Assembly (NCBI RefSeq): GCF_030271535.1
Contig: NZ_JASCXJ010000008.1
Location: forward strand, 62,001-126,000
DNA: 64,000 nucleotides
DNA from: Nocardiopsis sp. ATB16-24
Lineage (GTDB): Bacteria > Actinomycetota > Actinomycetes > Streptosporangiales > Streptosporangiaceae
Reading direction: 5' to 3'
Below the pieces are notes generated by a model, which saw only the letters and a list, made by a program, of their open reading frames with translations, did no database searches and was not told the origin of the DNA. Of the stretch, positions 1 to 8,146 are shown piece by piece (position 1 is the first letter of the stretch; the number at the start of each line of letters is the position of its first letter). The translations under genes and the position numbers were made by a program.

Positions 1-179
1 ACGGTACGCAGGTTCACGCCGTCCTCCTCCTCGAGGACGAAGAGGACCTTGAGTTGTGGAGGGGAGACGGGAGAGGAGGCGACCTCGCGCCCACGTCCCC
101 ACAGCACTTCCATCAGTTCGGTGACAGCGGAGGCCGCACGGGCCGCGTCACTCGCCTGTTCCTGCGATTCAGGACTCAC
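1..179 (-). CDS. MarR-type transcriptional regulator, N-terminal part (cut by window edge)
   Basis: Reading leftward from a GTG at 177-179 there is an open frame of about 59 codons that runs off the window. It reads SPESQEQASDAARAASAVTE and later SPPQLKVLFVLEEEDG. A leading helix followed by an LxVLxxL helix is how MarR-family winged-helix repressors begin. The gene is divergent from the phosphatase gene at 342, and MarR-type genes next to stress-signalling phosphatases are common in actinomycetes. Only the first third is visible, so ligand and targets are unknown. The family call rests on a short stretch and could change with the full sequence. Confidence 0.5.
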   Translation of the reverse strand, partial: MSPESQEQASDAARAASAVTELMEVLWGRGREVASSPVSPPQLKVLFVLEEEDGVNLRT

Positions 180-341
180 TTTCCACTCTCACAAATCGCG
201 TCTGTGAGTAGTACCCGGCCGTGTTCGTCGGGCGGGTATCCCTACGACCATAACGGAACACCGGGTTCCATGTCCGCCGTCCGTACCCGTGCCGGTGCGC
301 GGACACGTCCCACCAGGCACAGAAAACGCAGGTCGACCACA

Positions 342-1511
342 GTGAACAGATCCGAGACCGTAGCGCGGGCCCTTCGTGAGGCCGCACCACACCGCCTCGT
401 GGCGGTGCTCCGCGACGCGTTGGCGGAGCACTACGGGGCGGTGTCCGTCGAGGTCCTCCTCGCCGACTACGGGCTCGAGGTACTCTGCCGGGTCACCGAG
501 CCCTTCGGGGAGTGCGGCGAGGAGTTCTCCGTCTTCAACAGCATCGTCGGCAGGGTGTTCGGCGCACAGGCGACCTTCGTCGAGGACGACCTCGCCTCCG
601 GGACGGAGGTCGTCCACCTGCCGGTGAGCGCGCGTGGGGACAGGCTGGGCGTCCTCGTGGTCGGGGTGAAGGCGGGCACCTCCTCGGAGGAGACGATCGT
701 CGACCTGGAGCACGTCGCCACCGCCTTCGGCCACGAGCTCCTCGTGGCCGAACGGGACACGGACGTCTACCGTTCGCTGCGCCGCAGGGACCGTCTCACG
801 CTGGCGGCGGAGGTGCAGTGGGACCTTCTGCCGGGCAGGGCCTACGAATGCCCCGAGTACAGCATCGGGGCCCACCTCGAACCCGCCTACGCGATAAGGG
901 GCGACAACTTCGACTGGTCGGCCGAGCCGGACCGGCTCCACCTCGGCATCACCAACGGCATGGGTGAGGGCATCGAGGCCTCGCTCCTGACCGGCCTGGC
1001 CGTCAACGCCCTGCGCAACGCCCGTCGAGGCGGGGTGTCCCTCGCCGACCAGGTCGCCCTGGCGGACAAGGCCGTGTACGCCCAGTACCGAGGGGAACGG
1101 TATCTGGACGTCCTCATGCTCGATTTCGACCTGGAGACGGGTGAGGTGGAGGTGGTCGACGCCGGCTCCCCACGTCTGTACCTCCTCCGGGACGATCGCG
1201 TCAGCCAGTTGCCGTTCGAGCCGCAGTTGCCCGTCGGCATGGCCGAGGACAGCGTCTACACCACGCAGAACCTCAAGGTCGAACCCGGGGACCGTCTGGT
1301 CTTCGCCAGCGACGGCGTTTTCGACGCTCCCGGTGAGGCGGAGGAGAGTTTCGGCGACAGGGCCCTGGCCAAGGCGATCCTGGCCACCAGACTGTTGCCC
1401 AGCGTCTCGGTCCCCCAGGAGGTGCTGCGTCACCTGACCGCCTACCAGGGTGGACGGGAGGCGGTCGACGACGCGCTCGTGCTCTGTCTCGACTGGCGGG
1501 GCCGGTCCTGA
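342..1511 (+). CDS. GAF-PP2C (SpoIIE-type) serine/threonine phosphatase, first gene of the stressosome region
   Basis: About 389 residues. Residues 1-145 form a GAF-like sensor (VARALREAAPHRLVAVLRD, then HLPVSARGDRLGVLVVGV). Residues 165-385 form a PP2C/SpoIIE catalytic domain ending in FASDGVFDAPGE and VDDALVLCLD. Such phosphatases dephosphorylate STAS anti-sigma antagonists in partner-switching pathways. The usual catalytic motifs are altered. The GGDxxD element reads RGDNFDW, and the Asp of the D-x-MGHG element is Asn (ITNGMGEG), so activity may be weak or absent. I chose GTG 342 because the recognisable domain begins there; ATG 270, in frame and 24 codons upstream, is the alternative. A 214-bp gap separates it from the rsbR-like gene. 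Confidence 0.8.
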   Translation: MNRSETVARALREAAPHRLVAVLRDALAEHYGAVSVEVLLADYGLEVLCRVTEPFGECGEEFSVFNSIVGRVFGAQATFVEDDLASGTEVVHLPVSARGDRLGVLVVGVKAGTSSEETIVDLEHVATAFGHELLVAERDTDVYRSLRRRDRLTLAAEVQWDLLPGRAYECPEYSIGAHLEPAYAIRGDNFDWSAEPDRLHLGITNGMGEGIEASLLTGLAVNALRNARRGGVSLADQVALADKAVYAQYRGERYLDVLMLDFDLETGEVEVVDAGSPRLYLLRDDRVSQLPFEPQLPVGMAEDSVYTTQNLKVEPGDRLVFASDGVFDAPGEAEESFGDRALAKAILATRLLPSVSVPQEVLRHLTAYQGGREAVDDALVLCLDWRGRS

Positions 1512-1653
1512 CCGGGATTTCGGTCACACCGTGGCGGAACACGGTGGGTGTGCGCAGTATGTTGGCGAGTGAGCCGGTCCCGAACACGCCCTTGCGTCGT
1601 TCGTCCCCCCGTCGGCACCGAGACCGTGTTCGTATCCTCTGTGCGTGCACATC

Positions 1654-1679
1654 CCTTCTGATAGACAGTTGTCAGAAGG
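1654..1679. promoter_or_regulatory. Inverted repeat upstream of the rsbR-like gene (candidate operator)
   Basis: CCTTCTGA at 1654-1661 and TCAGAAGG at 1672-1679 are perfect inverted arms around a 10-nt spacer. A smaller inverted repeat, GACA-GT-TGTC (1664-1673), overlaps the right arm. It lies 46 bp before the ATG at 1726, where a promoter operator or leader hairpin would be expected. The dyad is typical of a winged-helix dimer site. The divergent MarR-type gene at the window start is one candidate binder, but that is inference. Confidence 0.4.
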
Positions 1680-1725
1680 CAAATGATCATGTCACCGAAT
1701 CGACCTCACGAACAAGAGGAGACGT

Positions 1726-2610
1726 ATGACGTACGGACCGCCTGACTCCGCCGCCGCCGGAGCGGAGGCCGTGGCCGGTCTCCTTCGGCGTCGCAGGGAA
1801 CAGATCGCGCAACGCTGGGCGGACCTTCCCCTCTTCCAGGCGGTGTTCACCGTCACACGGGAAGAGGCCGTCGAAGCCTGTCACTCGGTCATCGACTCCC
1901 TGGCCGCGGTCGCCGAGAGCGGACGGGTCGAGGATCTGGAGGCCCCGGGTTTCGATCCCATCCAACGCCAGCTCGCCGCGATGACCGCCTCACGCGCGAG
2001 GGCGGGCCTGTCCACCAGCCAGGTCGACCAGGAGGTCAGTGCCCTGCGCGACGCGGCATGGGACCTGTTGGACGCCGAGACGGTCGAACTCGGCGTGGAG
2101 GACACCTGTGAGGCTCGGACGCGGCTCGTCGCGCTGTTCGGCACCCTGCGGGTCGTGGTCATCGAGGCCATGCTCCAGGAGAACCAGGAGATCATCCTGC
2201 GCCAGCGGCAACAGCTGCTGGAGATGGCGACGCCGGTCATCAAACTCTGGGACCGTCTCGTGGCGGTGCCCCTCATCGGCATGCTCGACAGCGCGCGCAG
2301 CCAGGTGGTGATGGAGAACCTCCTGGAGGCGATCGTCGAGCACAAGGCGACCATCGCCATCCTCGACATCACCGGTGTGCCGACGGTGGACTCGCTCGTC
2401 GCGCAGCACCTGATGAAGACCGTCGCCTCGGCACGCCTCATGGGCGCGGAATGCGTGATCTCGGGGATTCGGCCCGCCATCGCCCAGACCATCGTCCAGC
2501 TGGGGCTCGACCTGAGTTCGGTCACCACTCGCGCTACCCTCGCCGACGCCCTGCAATGGGCCCTGGGCCGTGACCAGCGTGGGGAACTGCCGGCCCGAGG
2601 CCACCTCTGA
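1726..2610 (+). CDS. rsbR: RsbR-like stressosome scaffold protein (STAS domain)
   Basis: 294 residues. Residues 1-160 are a helical sensory domain (RREQIAQRWADLPLFQAVFT). Residues 165-285 are a STAS domain very close to Bacillus RsbR proteins (DITGVPTVDSLVAQHLMKT, GIRPAIAQTIVQLGLDL). In the known system RsbR and RsbS build a large complex that holds RsbT until stress. The two Thr phospho-acceptors of Bacillus RsbRA (T171 and T205) align here with Ser189 and Ser223, with the same 34-residue spacing, so both sites are serine. The ATG follows a good AGAGGAG ribosome site. It heads a tightly packed operon with rsbS, rsbT and phosphatases, separated from rsbS by 19 bp. Confidence 0.88.
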   Translation: MTYGPPDSAAAGAEAVAGLLRRRREQIAQRWADLPLFQAVFTVTREEAVEACHSVIDSLAAVAESGRVEDLEAPGFDPIQRQLAAMTASRARAGLSTSQVDQEVSALRDAAWDLLDAETVELGVEDTCEARTRLVALFGTLRVVVIEAMLQENQEIILRQRQQLLEMATPVIKLWDRLVAVPLIGMLDSARSQVVMENLLEAIVEHKATIAILDITGVPTVDSLVAQHLMKTVASARLMGAECVISGIRPAIAQTIVQLGLDLSSVTTRATLADALQWALGRDQRGELPARGHL

Positions 2611-2629
2611 GAAAGGACCGGACGGACAC

Positions 2630-3025
2630 ATGCCAGGTGCGTCTTCCATCCCCGTGCTCGACTTCGGTGGGTTGCTGCTCGTCAGCATCCAGGGCGAACT
2701 CCCCGATGACGCGGCCGTCTCCCTCCAGGAGGACATCACCGACGCGGTGGTGCGAACCGGTTCGCGCGGAGTCATCATCGACATCAGTTCGCTCGACATG
2801 GTCGACTCCTTCCTCGCCCGGGTCCTGGCGGAGATCGCCGCGTCCTCGCGCCTGCTCGCGGCCAGAACGGTCCTGGTCGGTATGCGCCCCGCGGTGGCCA
2901 TCACCCTGGTCGAGCTGGGACTGTCCCTGCCGGGCATGGACACCGCCCGCACCATCACCGACGCGGCGGCGGACTTCGGGGTCACCATTGCCGACACGGT
3001 CCAGGAGGAACGGAACACGACATGA
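2630..3025 (+). CDS. rsbS: RsbS-like STAS anti-sigma antagonist / stressosome subunit
   Basis: 131 residues, a single STAS domain as in RsbS. The phospho-acceptor region reads DISSLDMVDSFLARVLAEIA, with Ser60 at the position of Bacillus Ser59. The tail reads GMRPAVAITLVELGLSLPG, like the matching part of RsbR. I chose ATG 2630, preceded by GAAAGGACC, over an in-frame upstream ATG that would overlap rsbR and add 20 residues unlike the family. RsbS should bind RsbT and release it when Ser60 is phosphorylated. Its TGA overlaps the rsbT ATG (ATGA, 3022-3025), so the two are probably translationally coupled. Confidence 0.87.
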   Translation: MPGASSIPVLDFGGLLLVSIQGELPDDAAVSLQEDITDAVVRTGSRGVIIDISSLDMVDSFLARVLAEIAASSRLLAARTVLVGMRPAVAITLVELGLSLPGMDTARTITDAAADFGVTIADTVQEERNTT

Positions 3026-3456
3026 GCCAGACCTCCGCGGAACCGATACGGTTGCCCATCCGCAAGGACACCGATCTCACCGCGGTCCGCCAGCATGTGC
3101 GTGCGCTCGCGCAGCGGGTCGGGTTCGGACTGGTACAGCAGACCAAGCTCGTGACGGCCGCCAGCGAGCTGGCCCGCAACACCCTTCTGCACGGTGGTGG
3201 GGGGATGGCGCAGATCAGCCTCGTCCACGGTGAGAGGGGCCAGGGGCTGTCCGTGAGCTTCGTCGACTCCGGACCCGGGATCCCCGACGTGGGACTGGCT
3301 CTGAGCGACGGCTACTCCACGGCGGGCGGCCTGGGCATGGGCCTGAGCGGTTCACGCAGGCTCGTGCACGACTTCGACCTCAAGAGCGACCCCGAGGGCG
3401 GTACGGAGGTCACGATCACCTGCTGGAACGACTCCCTTCGGCGTGGGTTCCGATGA
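3022..3456 (+). CDS. rsbT: RsbT-like serine kinase / switch protein
   Basis: 144 residues, one GHKL (HATPase_c) kinase domain. The N box reads TAASELARNTLLHGGGG, with Glu49 and Asn53 for Mg-ATP. The G1 box is VDSGPGIPD, and the ATP lid ends in GGLGMGLSGSRRLV. In the known pathway RsbT phosphorylates RsbR and RsbS, then leaves the stressosome to activate an RsbU phosphatase. Four-base ATGA overlaps join it to rsbS upstream and to the kinase-phosphatase fusion downstream. The size is normal for RsbT. Confidence 0.87.
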   Translation: MSQTSAEPIRLPIRKDTDLTAVRQHVRALAQRVGFGLVQQTKLVTAASELARNTLLHGGGGMAQISLVHGERGQGLSVSFVDSGPGIPDVGLALSDGYSTAGGLGMGLSGSRRLVHDFDLKSDPEGGTEVTITCWNDSLRRGFR

Positions 3457-4511
3457 CCAGGGTCTGGGAACTGAGCGTCACCGACGCCACGCTCGTGTCG
3501 CACGCCGCCCGGATGGCCGGGAACGCCGCCCGGTCGATCGGTCTGGACGAGGTGAGGGCGGCCGCCGTCGCCCTCACCGCGTCCGAGTTGGCGACCAACA
3601 TGTGCAGGTACGCGGCCGGGGGGCGGTTCGTGGCCGAGGAGGTCCAGGACCCCTGGGGAACGGCTCGGGCCCTCCAGGTACTGGCGTTGGACCACGGCCC
3701 CGGGATCCCCGACGTGGCTCGGGCCATGAGCGACGGCTTCTCCACCGTCGACTCGCTGGGCACCGGGCTCGGTGCCTGCCAAAGGGCCGCCGACTTCTTC
3801 GAGGTGCAGAGCACCCCCGGGCGGGGGACCGTCGCCCTGGCCAGGTTCACCCGGCCCTCCGACCGCGCGTTGTTCGAGAAGCGGGTGGCGGTCGGAGGGG
3901 TGCACGTGCCCTTGGGCGGCGAGGCGGACTCCGGGGACACCCTGGCCTTTCGCAGCGGCGGCGGAAGCCGCATGGTCATGCTCGCGGACGGTCTCGGGCA
4001 CGGAGAGGCCGCGGCCGAGGCCTCGGCCGCGGCCGCGCGGTGTCTGAGGGAGAACGGTCGGCACTCCCCGGTCACGCTGCTGCGGGGCATGCACAAGGAA
4101 CTGCGACGCACACGCGGGGTCGCCGTCGCGCTCGCGGAGGTGGACGACTCGCGGCAGCGCCTCACCTTCTGCGGGATCGGCAACATCGGTGCGCGCCTGT
4201 ACCGTGGCGGACGTTGGGAGACCCTGCTCTCCAGCCCCGGGATCGTGGGGGCCTTCACGCTGCGTACACCGGTCCCGGTCCTCCGTGACTGGACCCCGGG
4301 GGACATGCTCGTCCTGCACAGTGACGGTCTGCCGAGCCGGTGGAGGCCCGAGGGAACGGAGCTTCTGTACGACCACGACGCGGCGGTCATCGCCGCCGCC
4401 CTGTTCCGGGACTCCGGAAGCGCGGCCCGGCCTCTGCGCGACGACACCTGCGTCGCGGTCGTCAAACACACCGTGCGAGAAGAAGGGGAGGAGGGGGCGG
4501 CCCTTGCTTGA
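3453..4511 (+). CDS. Fused anti-sigma-type kinase and RsbX-like PP2C phosphatase
   Basis: 352 residues with two modules. Residues 1-135 are a GHKL kinase domain (LTASELATNMCRYAAGG, then LDHGPGIPDVARAMSDG). Residues 145-345 are an RsbX/SpoIIE phosphatase (VMLADGLGHGEAAAEAS, VLHSDGLPSRW, LRDDTCVAVV). In Bacillus RsbX resets the stressosome by removing phosphates from RsbR and RsbS. Here a second kinase domain is attached to that reset phosphatase, an arrangement also common in streptomycetes. The metal-binding acidic residues look intact. The ATG overlaps the rsbT stop and the next gene starts inside its last codons, so expression is clearly coupled. Confidence 0.82.
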   Translation: MTRVWELSVTDATLVSHAARMAGNAARSIGLDEVRAAAVALTASELATNMCRYAAGGRFVAEEVQDPWGTARALQVLALDHGPGIPDVARAMSDGFSTVDSLGTGLGACQRAADFFEVQSTPGRGTVALARFTRPSDRALFEKRVAVGGVHVPLGGEADSGDTLAFRSGGGSRMVMLADGLGHGEAAAEASAAAARCLRENGRHSPVTLLRGMHKELRRTRGVAVALAEVDDSRQRLTFCGIGNIGARLYRGGRWETLLSSPGIVGAFTLRTPVPVLRDWTPGDMLVLHSDGLPSRWRPEGTELLYDHDAAVIAAALFRDSGSAARPLRDDTCVAVVKHTVREEGEEGAALA

Positions 4512-6168
4512 ACTGCGAGTGCGAACCGCCGCTGACGTGGCCCTGGCGGTCGCGGCCGCGGCGCGCGTGTTCGACGTCGCCTGTGTCGCTTCGGAGACCG
4601 TACTGGAGTGTCTGGACGCCTTCTCCTCACGCGCGCTGCGCGAGATCGAGGCCGGCGGATCGGCCGTGTTGGTACTGGAACGCTCCGAGGACGCGCACGC
4701 CCTGCGGACGGGGGTCCGTGACGGCGCGGGGGAGAGCATGTGGGCTTCCACGATCACCCTCTCCGAGCGTCTGGACCGTCCTCTCGGCGGGCTCGTCGGC
4801 TCCGTCGACCACGTGGAACTGTTGGCGACGGAATTGCTGCGCGCCCTCGACAGGGGTGGTTCGGCGGCCGCGGTCGCCAACGAACGCGCACGCGCGCTGG
4901 AGAGCCTCCAACGCGAACTGGAGGAGACCAACCAGGGCGTGCTCGCGTTGCACGCCGAACTCGCCGAGGCCAGTGACGAGCAGAGGAGACTGCTGGCGGC
5001 GGAGAGGACGGCCCGGAACGAGGCGGAGGCCGCGCGCAACAGGTTGACCTTCTTGTCCTGGGCCAGCGCACGGCTGCTGGCCTCCCTGAACCAGACGGAG
5101 ATCTCCTCCTTCCTGCGCGAGTTCCTCATCCCTCGGCACGCGGAGGACGTGCAGGTGTGGCACTCGGGCGCGGAGGGGGAACTGTGCGGGCCCGAGGACG
5201 TCGACCAGACCCCTCCGGAGACCGTACTGCGGGCCGCGTCCAGCCGACGGCCCGTGGACGCCTTGAGCGAGGAGGGCCATCTGGGTCTGCCCCTGCTCAC
5301 GGGCACCGAGCTGATCGGTGTGCTGCTGCTGCGGCGCACGGATGAGCTGGACCCCGACGACGGGGTCATGTTGGTCGAACTCTCGCGCAGGGTGGCCGTG
5401 TCACTGGACAACGCGCGCCGCTTCGAGCAGGAGCGCGACACGGCGGCCACGCTCCAACGCGCCATGCTCACCGATCTGCCCCGCACCCCGGGTATGGAGA
5501 TGACCGCCCGCTATCTCCCCGCCACACGAGGGATGAACGTGGGCGGCGACTGGTACGACGTCTTCCCCCTGGGGGACGGCGAGTTCATCGGCGTGGTGGG
5601 CGACGTCACCGGGCACGGCATCCATGCCGCCGTCATGATGGGCCAACTGCGTACGGCCCTGCGCGCGTACGCACTGGAGGAGCGGAGCCCGGCCGCGCTC
5701 TTGGGACGGCTGCACCGTCTTTTGGACCACCTCGAACCGGACCTGTTCGCGACCGCGGTGATCGTGCGCTTCCGCCCGGGAGATCCGGAGGTGGTCATGG
5801 CCAGCGCGGGCCACCCTCCGCCGCTGTGGCGGGACGGCGGCGGAAGGGCCGAGGCCGTGGAACTTCCGCACGGAGGGATGCTCGGTCTGCCTGTGGACCT
5901 GGTCCACACCGACCACACCGTCGCGCTGCCGCCCGGTTCCGCCCTGCTGCTGTACACGGACGGTCTCGTCGAACGACGGGGCGAGTCCATCGACGACGGG
6001 ATCGACCGTCTGCTGGAGGGTTTCAGCGGACCCCCGTACTGGGACGACGGTCCGGAGAAGGCGGCGGACGACCTGCTGGACGCCATGGTCAAGTACCAGG
6101 ACTGCGACGACGACGTGTGCCTGCTGGTCTTCCTCGCCTCCGCGGGTAACGGGACCGGTGAGGGCTGA
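4504..6168 (+). CDS. RsbU-like output phosphatase with GAF and SpoIIE/PP2C domains
   Basis: About 554 residues from TTG 4504. Residues 1-100 are an N-terminal region of unclear fold and 105-185 a coiled coil (RARALESLQRELEETNQ). Residues 190-305 are a GAF-like domain and 315-550 a SpoIIE phosphatase with complete motifs (GGDWYDVFPLGDGEFIG, VGDVTGHGIHAAVMMG, LLYTDGLVERRG, CDDDVCLLVF). It is the likely stress-output phosphatase, acting on a distant anti-sigma antagonist, since no sigma factor gene is present here. TTG is preferred because GGGAGGAGGG sits about 8 nt upstream; GTG 4519 is the alternative. It overlaps the previous gene by 8 bp and ends the operon. Confidence 0.82.
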   Translation: MLELRVRTAADVALAVAAAARVFDVACVASETVLECLDAFSSRALREIEAGGSAVLVLERSEDAHALRTGVRDGAGESMWASTITLSERLDRPLGGLVGSVDHVELLATELLRALDRGGSAAAVANERARALESLQRELEETNQGVLALHAELAEASDEQRRLLAAERTARNEAEAARNRLTFLSWASARLLASLNQTEISSFLREFLIPRHAEDVQVWHSGAEGELCGPEDVDQTPPETVLRAASSRRPVDALSEEGHLGLPLLTGTELIGVLLLRRTDELDPDDGVMLVELSRRVAVSLDNARRFEQERDTAATLQRAMLTDLPRTPGMEMTARYLPATRGMNVGGDWYDVFPLGDGEFIGVVGDVTGHGIHAAVMMGQLRTALRAYALEERSPAALLGRLHRLLDHLEPDLFATAVIVRFRPGDPEVVMASAGHPPPLWRDGGGRAEAVELPHGGMLGLPVDLVHTDHTVALPPGSALLLYTDGLVERRGESIDDGIDRLLEGFSGPPYWDDGPEKAADDLLDAMVKYQDCDDDVCLLVFLASAGNGTGEG

Positions 6169-6176
6169 GCGGTGCT

Positions 6177-6209
6177 CCCTCCCACGGCTCGGTGTTCCCC
6201 GTGGGAGGG
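6177..6209 (+). terminator. Hairpin after the stressosome operon
   Basis: CCCTCCCACGG (6177-6187) pairs perfectly with CCGTGGGAGGG (6199-6209) over an 11-nt loop, starting 9 nt after the operon's last stop. There is no U tract, as is usual in high-GC actinobacteria. Confidence 0.6.
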
Positions 6210-6234
6210 TGTGAGCGCCTCCCACCGACACGTC

Positions 6235-6263
6235 GGGCCGGGCGCCTCGGAGACGCCCGGCCC
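6235..6263 (-). terminator. Hairpin after the nitroreductase gene (convergent junction)
   Basis: GGGCCGGGCG (6235-6244) and CGCCCGGCCC (6254-6263) form a perfect 10-bp stem with a 9-nt loop, 18 nt beyond the nitroreductase stop. With 6177-6209 it makes a two-hairpin insulator between convergent genes. Confidence 0.6.
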
Positions 6264-6281
6264 TTGTCCACGGAGGCGAGA

Positions 6282-6887
6282 TCAGAGCTCGGTGAAGACC
6301 TCTTCGTGCTCCAGGCGCGGCAGACGGTCGAACCACGCGTCGGGGCCCGGCCTGCCGATGTTCATGACCACGAGGGGCTGGAGCGCGGAGTCCTCGCCGA
6401 AGAACTCCTTGCGGATGCCCTCGGCGTCGAATCCGGTCATCGGTCCGGCGGCGAGGCCGGCGGCGCGCACACCCACGATCAGGTAGGCGATCTGTAGGTA
6501 GGCGTTCTGCTGTGCCATGGACGCGCGGGCCTCGGCGGGCATCGCGGCGAAGTTCTCACGGGCGTCCGGTGCGACCGGGAAGGTCTTGGGGAAGTGCTCG
6601 TGGAAGTCGGGGTCCGCGGACAGGATCAGCGTCAGCGGGGCCGTGGAGGTCTTCGGGGCGTTGTTGCCCGACATGTGCGGGACCAGGCGCTCACGGGCCT
6701 CGCGGGAGCGGACCACGGTGACCCTCAGGGGCTGGTTGTTCATGGCCGTGGGCCCGTACTTGACCAGGTCGTGGATCGCACGTACCTGCTCCTCGCTCAC
6801 CGGTTCGTCGGTGAAGGTGTTGGCGGTACGGGCGTCACGGAACAGGAGATCCTGGGCCGCCTTGTCGAGAACCAGCGCGTCAGTCAT
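6282..6887 (-). CDS. Nitroreductase-family FMN oxidoreductase (malonic semialdehyde reductase / RutE-HadB type)
   Basis: 201 residues, the usual length for the RutE/HadB branch. FMN-contact motifs are visible: RTANTFTDEPVSEEQ near the N terminus, KYGPTAMNNQPLRVTVV, and GLAAGPMTGFDAEGIRKEFF in the C-terminal half. Members are homodimeric flavoenzymes that use NAD(P)H to reduce malonic semialdehyde, nitro groups or quinones. No pyrimidine-degradation (rut) neighbours are present, so the true substrate cannot be inferred from context. It is transcribed alone. Its upstream region carries an AT-rich dyad at 6962-6976. Confidence 0.85.
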   Translation of the reverse strand: MTDALVLDKAAQDLLFRDARTANTFTDEPVSEEQVRAIHDLVKYGPTAMNNQPLRVTVVRSREARERLVPHMSGNNAPKTSTAPLTLILSADPDFHEHFPKTFPVAPDARENFAAMPAEARASMAQQNAYLQIAYLIVGVRAAGLAAGPMTGFDAEGIRKEFFGEDSALQPLVVMNIGRPGPDAWFDRLPRLEHEEVFTEL

Positions 6888-6961
6888 GTGCTTCCTCGGT
6901 CGTGATCATGATGGGCCGAACATCGGTTTTGCTCCGACACGACCCACAACATTCCTTATCG

Positions 6962-6976
6962 AGGAAGATATTTCCT
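6962..6976. promoter_or_regulatory. AT-rich inverted repeat upstream of the nitroreductase
   Basis: AGGAA-GATAT-TTCCT is a perfect 15-bp dyad, 75 bp before the nitroreductase start and immediately after the end of the next minus-strand gene. It stands out in GC-rich DNA as a possible operator. The binding protein is unknown. Confidence 0.3.
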
Positions 6977-6982
6977 AAGTCA

Positions 6983-8146
6983 CTAAATGTGAGGCCGATC
7001 ACCCACGGGTGTGGGCCGGCCTTTGCTCCGCTCCGTGACCACGGGGAACGCGCCGTTCGCCTCCTCCACCCAGCTCTCCAGCCGCCTGACGAACATGCGG
7101 GCCTGGACGGGCCAGTGGAAGGACGTGCGCGCGATCCGGTGTCCGGTGCGTGCCATGTGCCGCCGCAGCTCGGCGTCCCGGCACAGTCGTAGCACGGCCT
7201 CGGTGGCCGCGGGGACGTCGCCGAACGGTACCACCACGCCCGCCGGACCCTCCGGGCGGTCCTCCACCAGGGCCCGAGCCAGGGGGTTGGGCGTGGTCAC
7301 CACCGGCAGGCCGTGCGCCATGTACTCCACGACCTTCGTCGGCATCGAGTGTCTGTAGTTCGGTGTGTCGTGCAACAGGCTCAGACCCGCCGCGGCGCCC
7401 GCGCACATCCGCAGGGCCCTGTCGTTGGGGACGAATCCGTACCAGTGCAGCACGCCCTCGCGCTGGGCCTCGCGCAGCAACGGTCGCACACCGGGGTCGG
7501 CGCCGCCGACGACCTCCAGGCGCACCCCGTGCGGACGCAGCGCGCGCCCCAGTTCCACCATCTCGCGCGCACCGCGCGCCTGCGACACCTGACCCAGGTA
7601 GACGACCCGGTCCTCCCCCGGTTCCCGGGTCGGGGTCGGGGGGACCTCGGTCGTGTTGGGCACCACCGGGTGTTCGCGTCGGAAACGGGAACGGTATCCC
7701 TCCTCCGCGAGCAGGAGGCGTATCCGGCGCTCCGCGTACCGTTCGACGGAGCGCACGACCGCGCCCAGCGGGCGGCGAAGCGGCCCCGGGACCCATGTCT
7801 TGGTGAGAAGGGCCGAGGCCGTGTCCTCGTGCACGTCCCACACCGTCACCGGGCGGCCGGAGGGCAGCGCCAGGAGGAGTTCGGGGTCGTGGAGGAGCAG
7901 CAGGTCGGAGGCGGGGGCGTGTTCGGCGAGTACCGCACGCGCCGCGCGCAGTGAGGACAACCGTTCCCTGCCGGAGGCGCGCGGTACGTCGACCGAGCGA
8001 AGCTCCTTCCAGGGGGTCGCTCCGCAGTCGCGGAAGGGCGCGACGTAGGTCACCGTGTGTCCGGCGTCCAGCAACGCGCGGATCTGACGGTGCAGGATCC
8101 GGGCGTCTTCGGGGTGGTGCACGACCGTGGCCACAAGTGCGTGCAT
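6983..8146 (-). CDS. GT4-type glycosyltransferase
   Basis: About 387 residues from ATG 8146. This start has AGGTAGG about 8 nt upstream; a GTG three codons earlier is the alternative. The N-terminal Rossmann half begins MHALVATVVHHPEDARILH. The C-terminal half has the donor-site signature of retaining GT-B enzymes (HSMPTKVVEYMAHGLPVVTT, Glu in KVVEYMA), preceded by VVYLGQVSQARGAREMVELG. No membrane segment is evident, so it should act at the cytoplasmic face on a nucleotide-sugar donor. It lies downstream of a nucleotide-sugar dehydrogenase on the same strand, which suggests a role in the same surface polysaccharide. Donor and acceptor are unknown. Confidence 0.8.
   Translation of the reverse strand: MHALVATVVHHPEDARILHRQIRALLDAGHTVTYVAPFRDCGATPWKELRSVDVPRASGRERLSSLRAARAVLAEHAPASDLLLLHDPELLLALPSGRPVTVWDVHEDTASALLTKTWVPGPLRRPLGAVVRSVERYAERRIRLLLAEEGYRSRFRREHPVVPNTTEVPPTPTREPGEDRVVYLGQVSQARGAREMVELGRALRPHGVRLEVVGGADPGVRPLLREAQREGVLHWYGFVPNDRALRMCAGAAAGLSLLHDTPNYRHSMPTKVVEYMAHGLPVVTTPNPLARALVEDRPEGPAGVVVPFGDVPAATEAVLRLCRDAELRRHMARTGHRIARTSFHWPVQARMFVRRLESWVEEANGAFPVVTERSKGRPTPVGDRPHI

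Noticed and set aside
270..341. ATG 270 as start of the first phosphatase
   Set aside because: It adds a basic Arg/Thr-rich stretch unlike the family; GTG 342 sits where the sensor domain begins. It remains a minor alternative.
3312..5486. A 724-codon minus-strand frame opposite the stressosome genes
   Set aside because: It is Arg/Ser/Pro rich with no domain and is the antisense shadow of motif-rich coding sequence on the plus strand.
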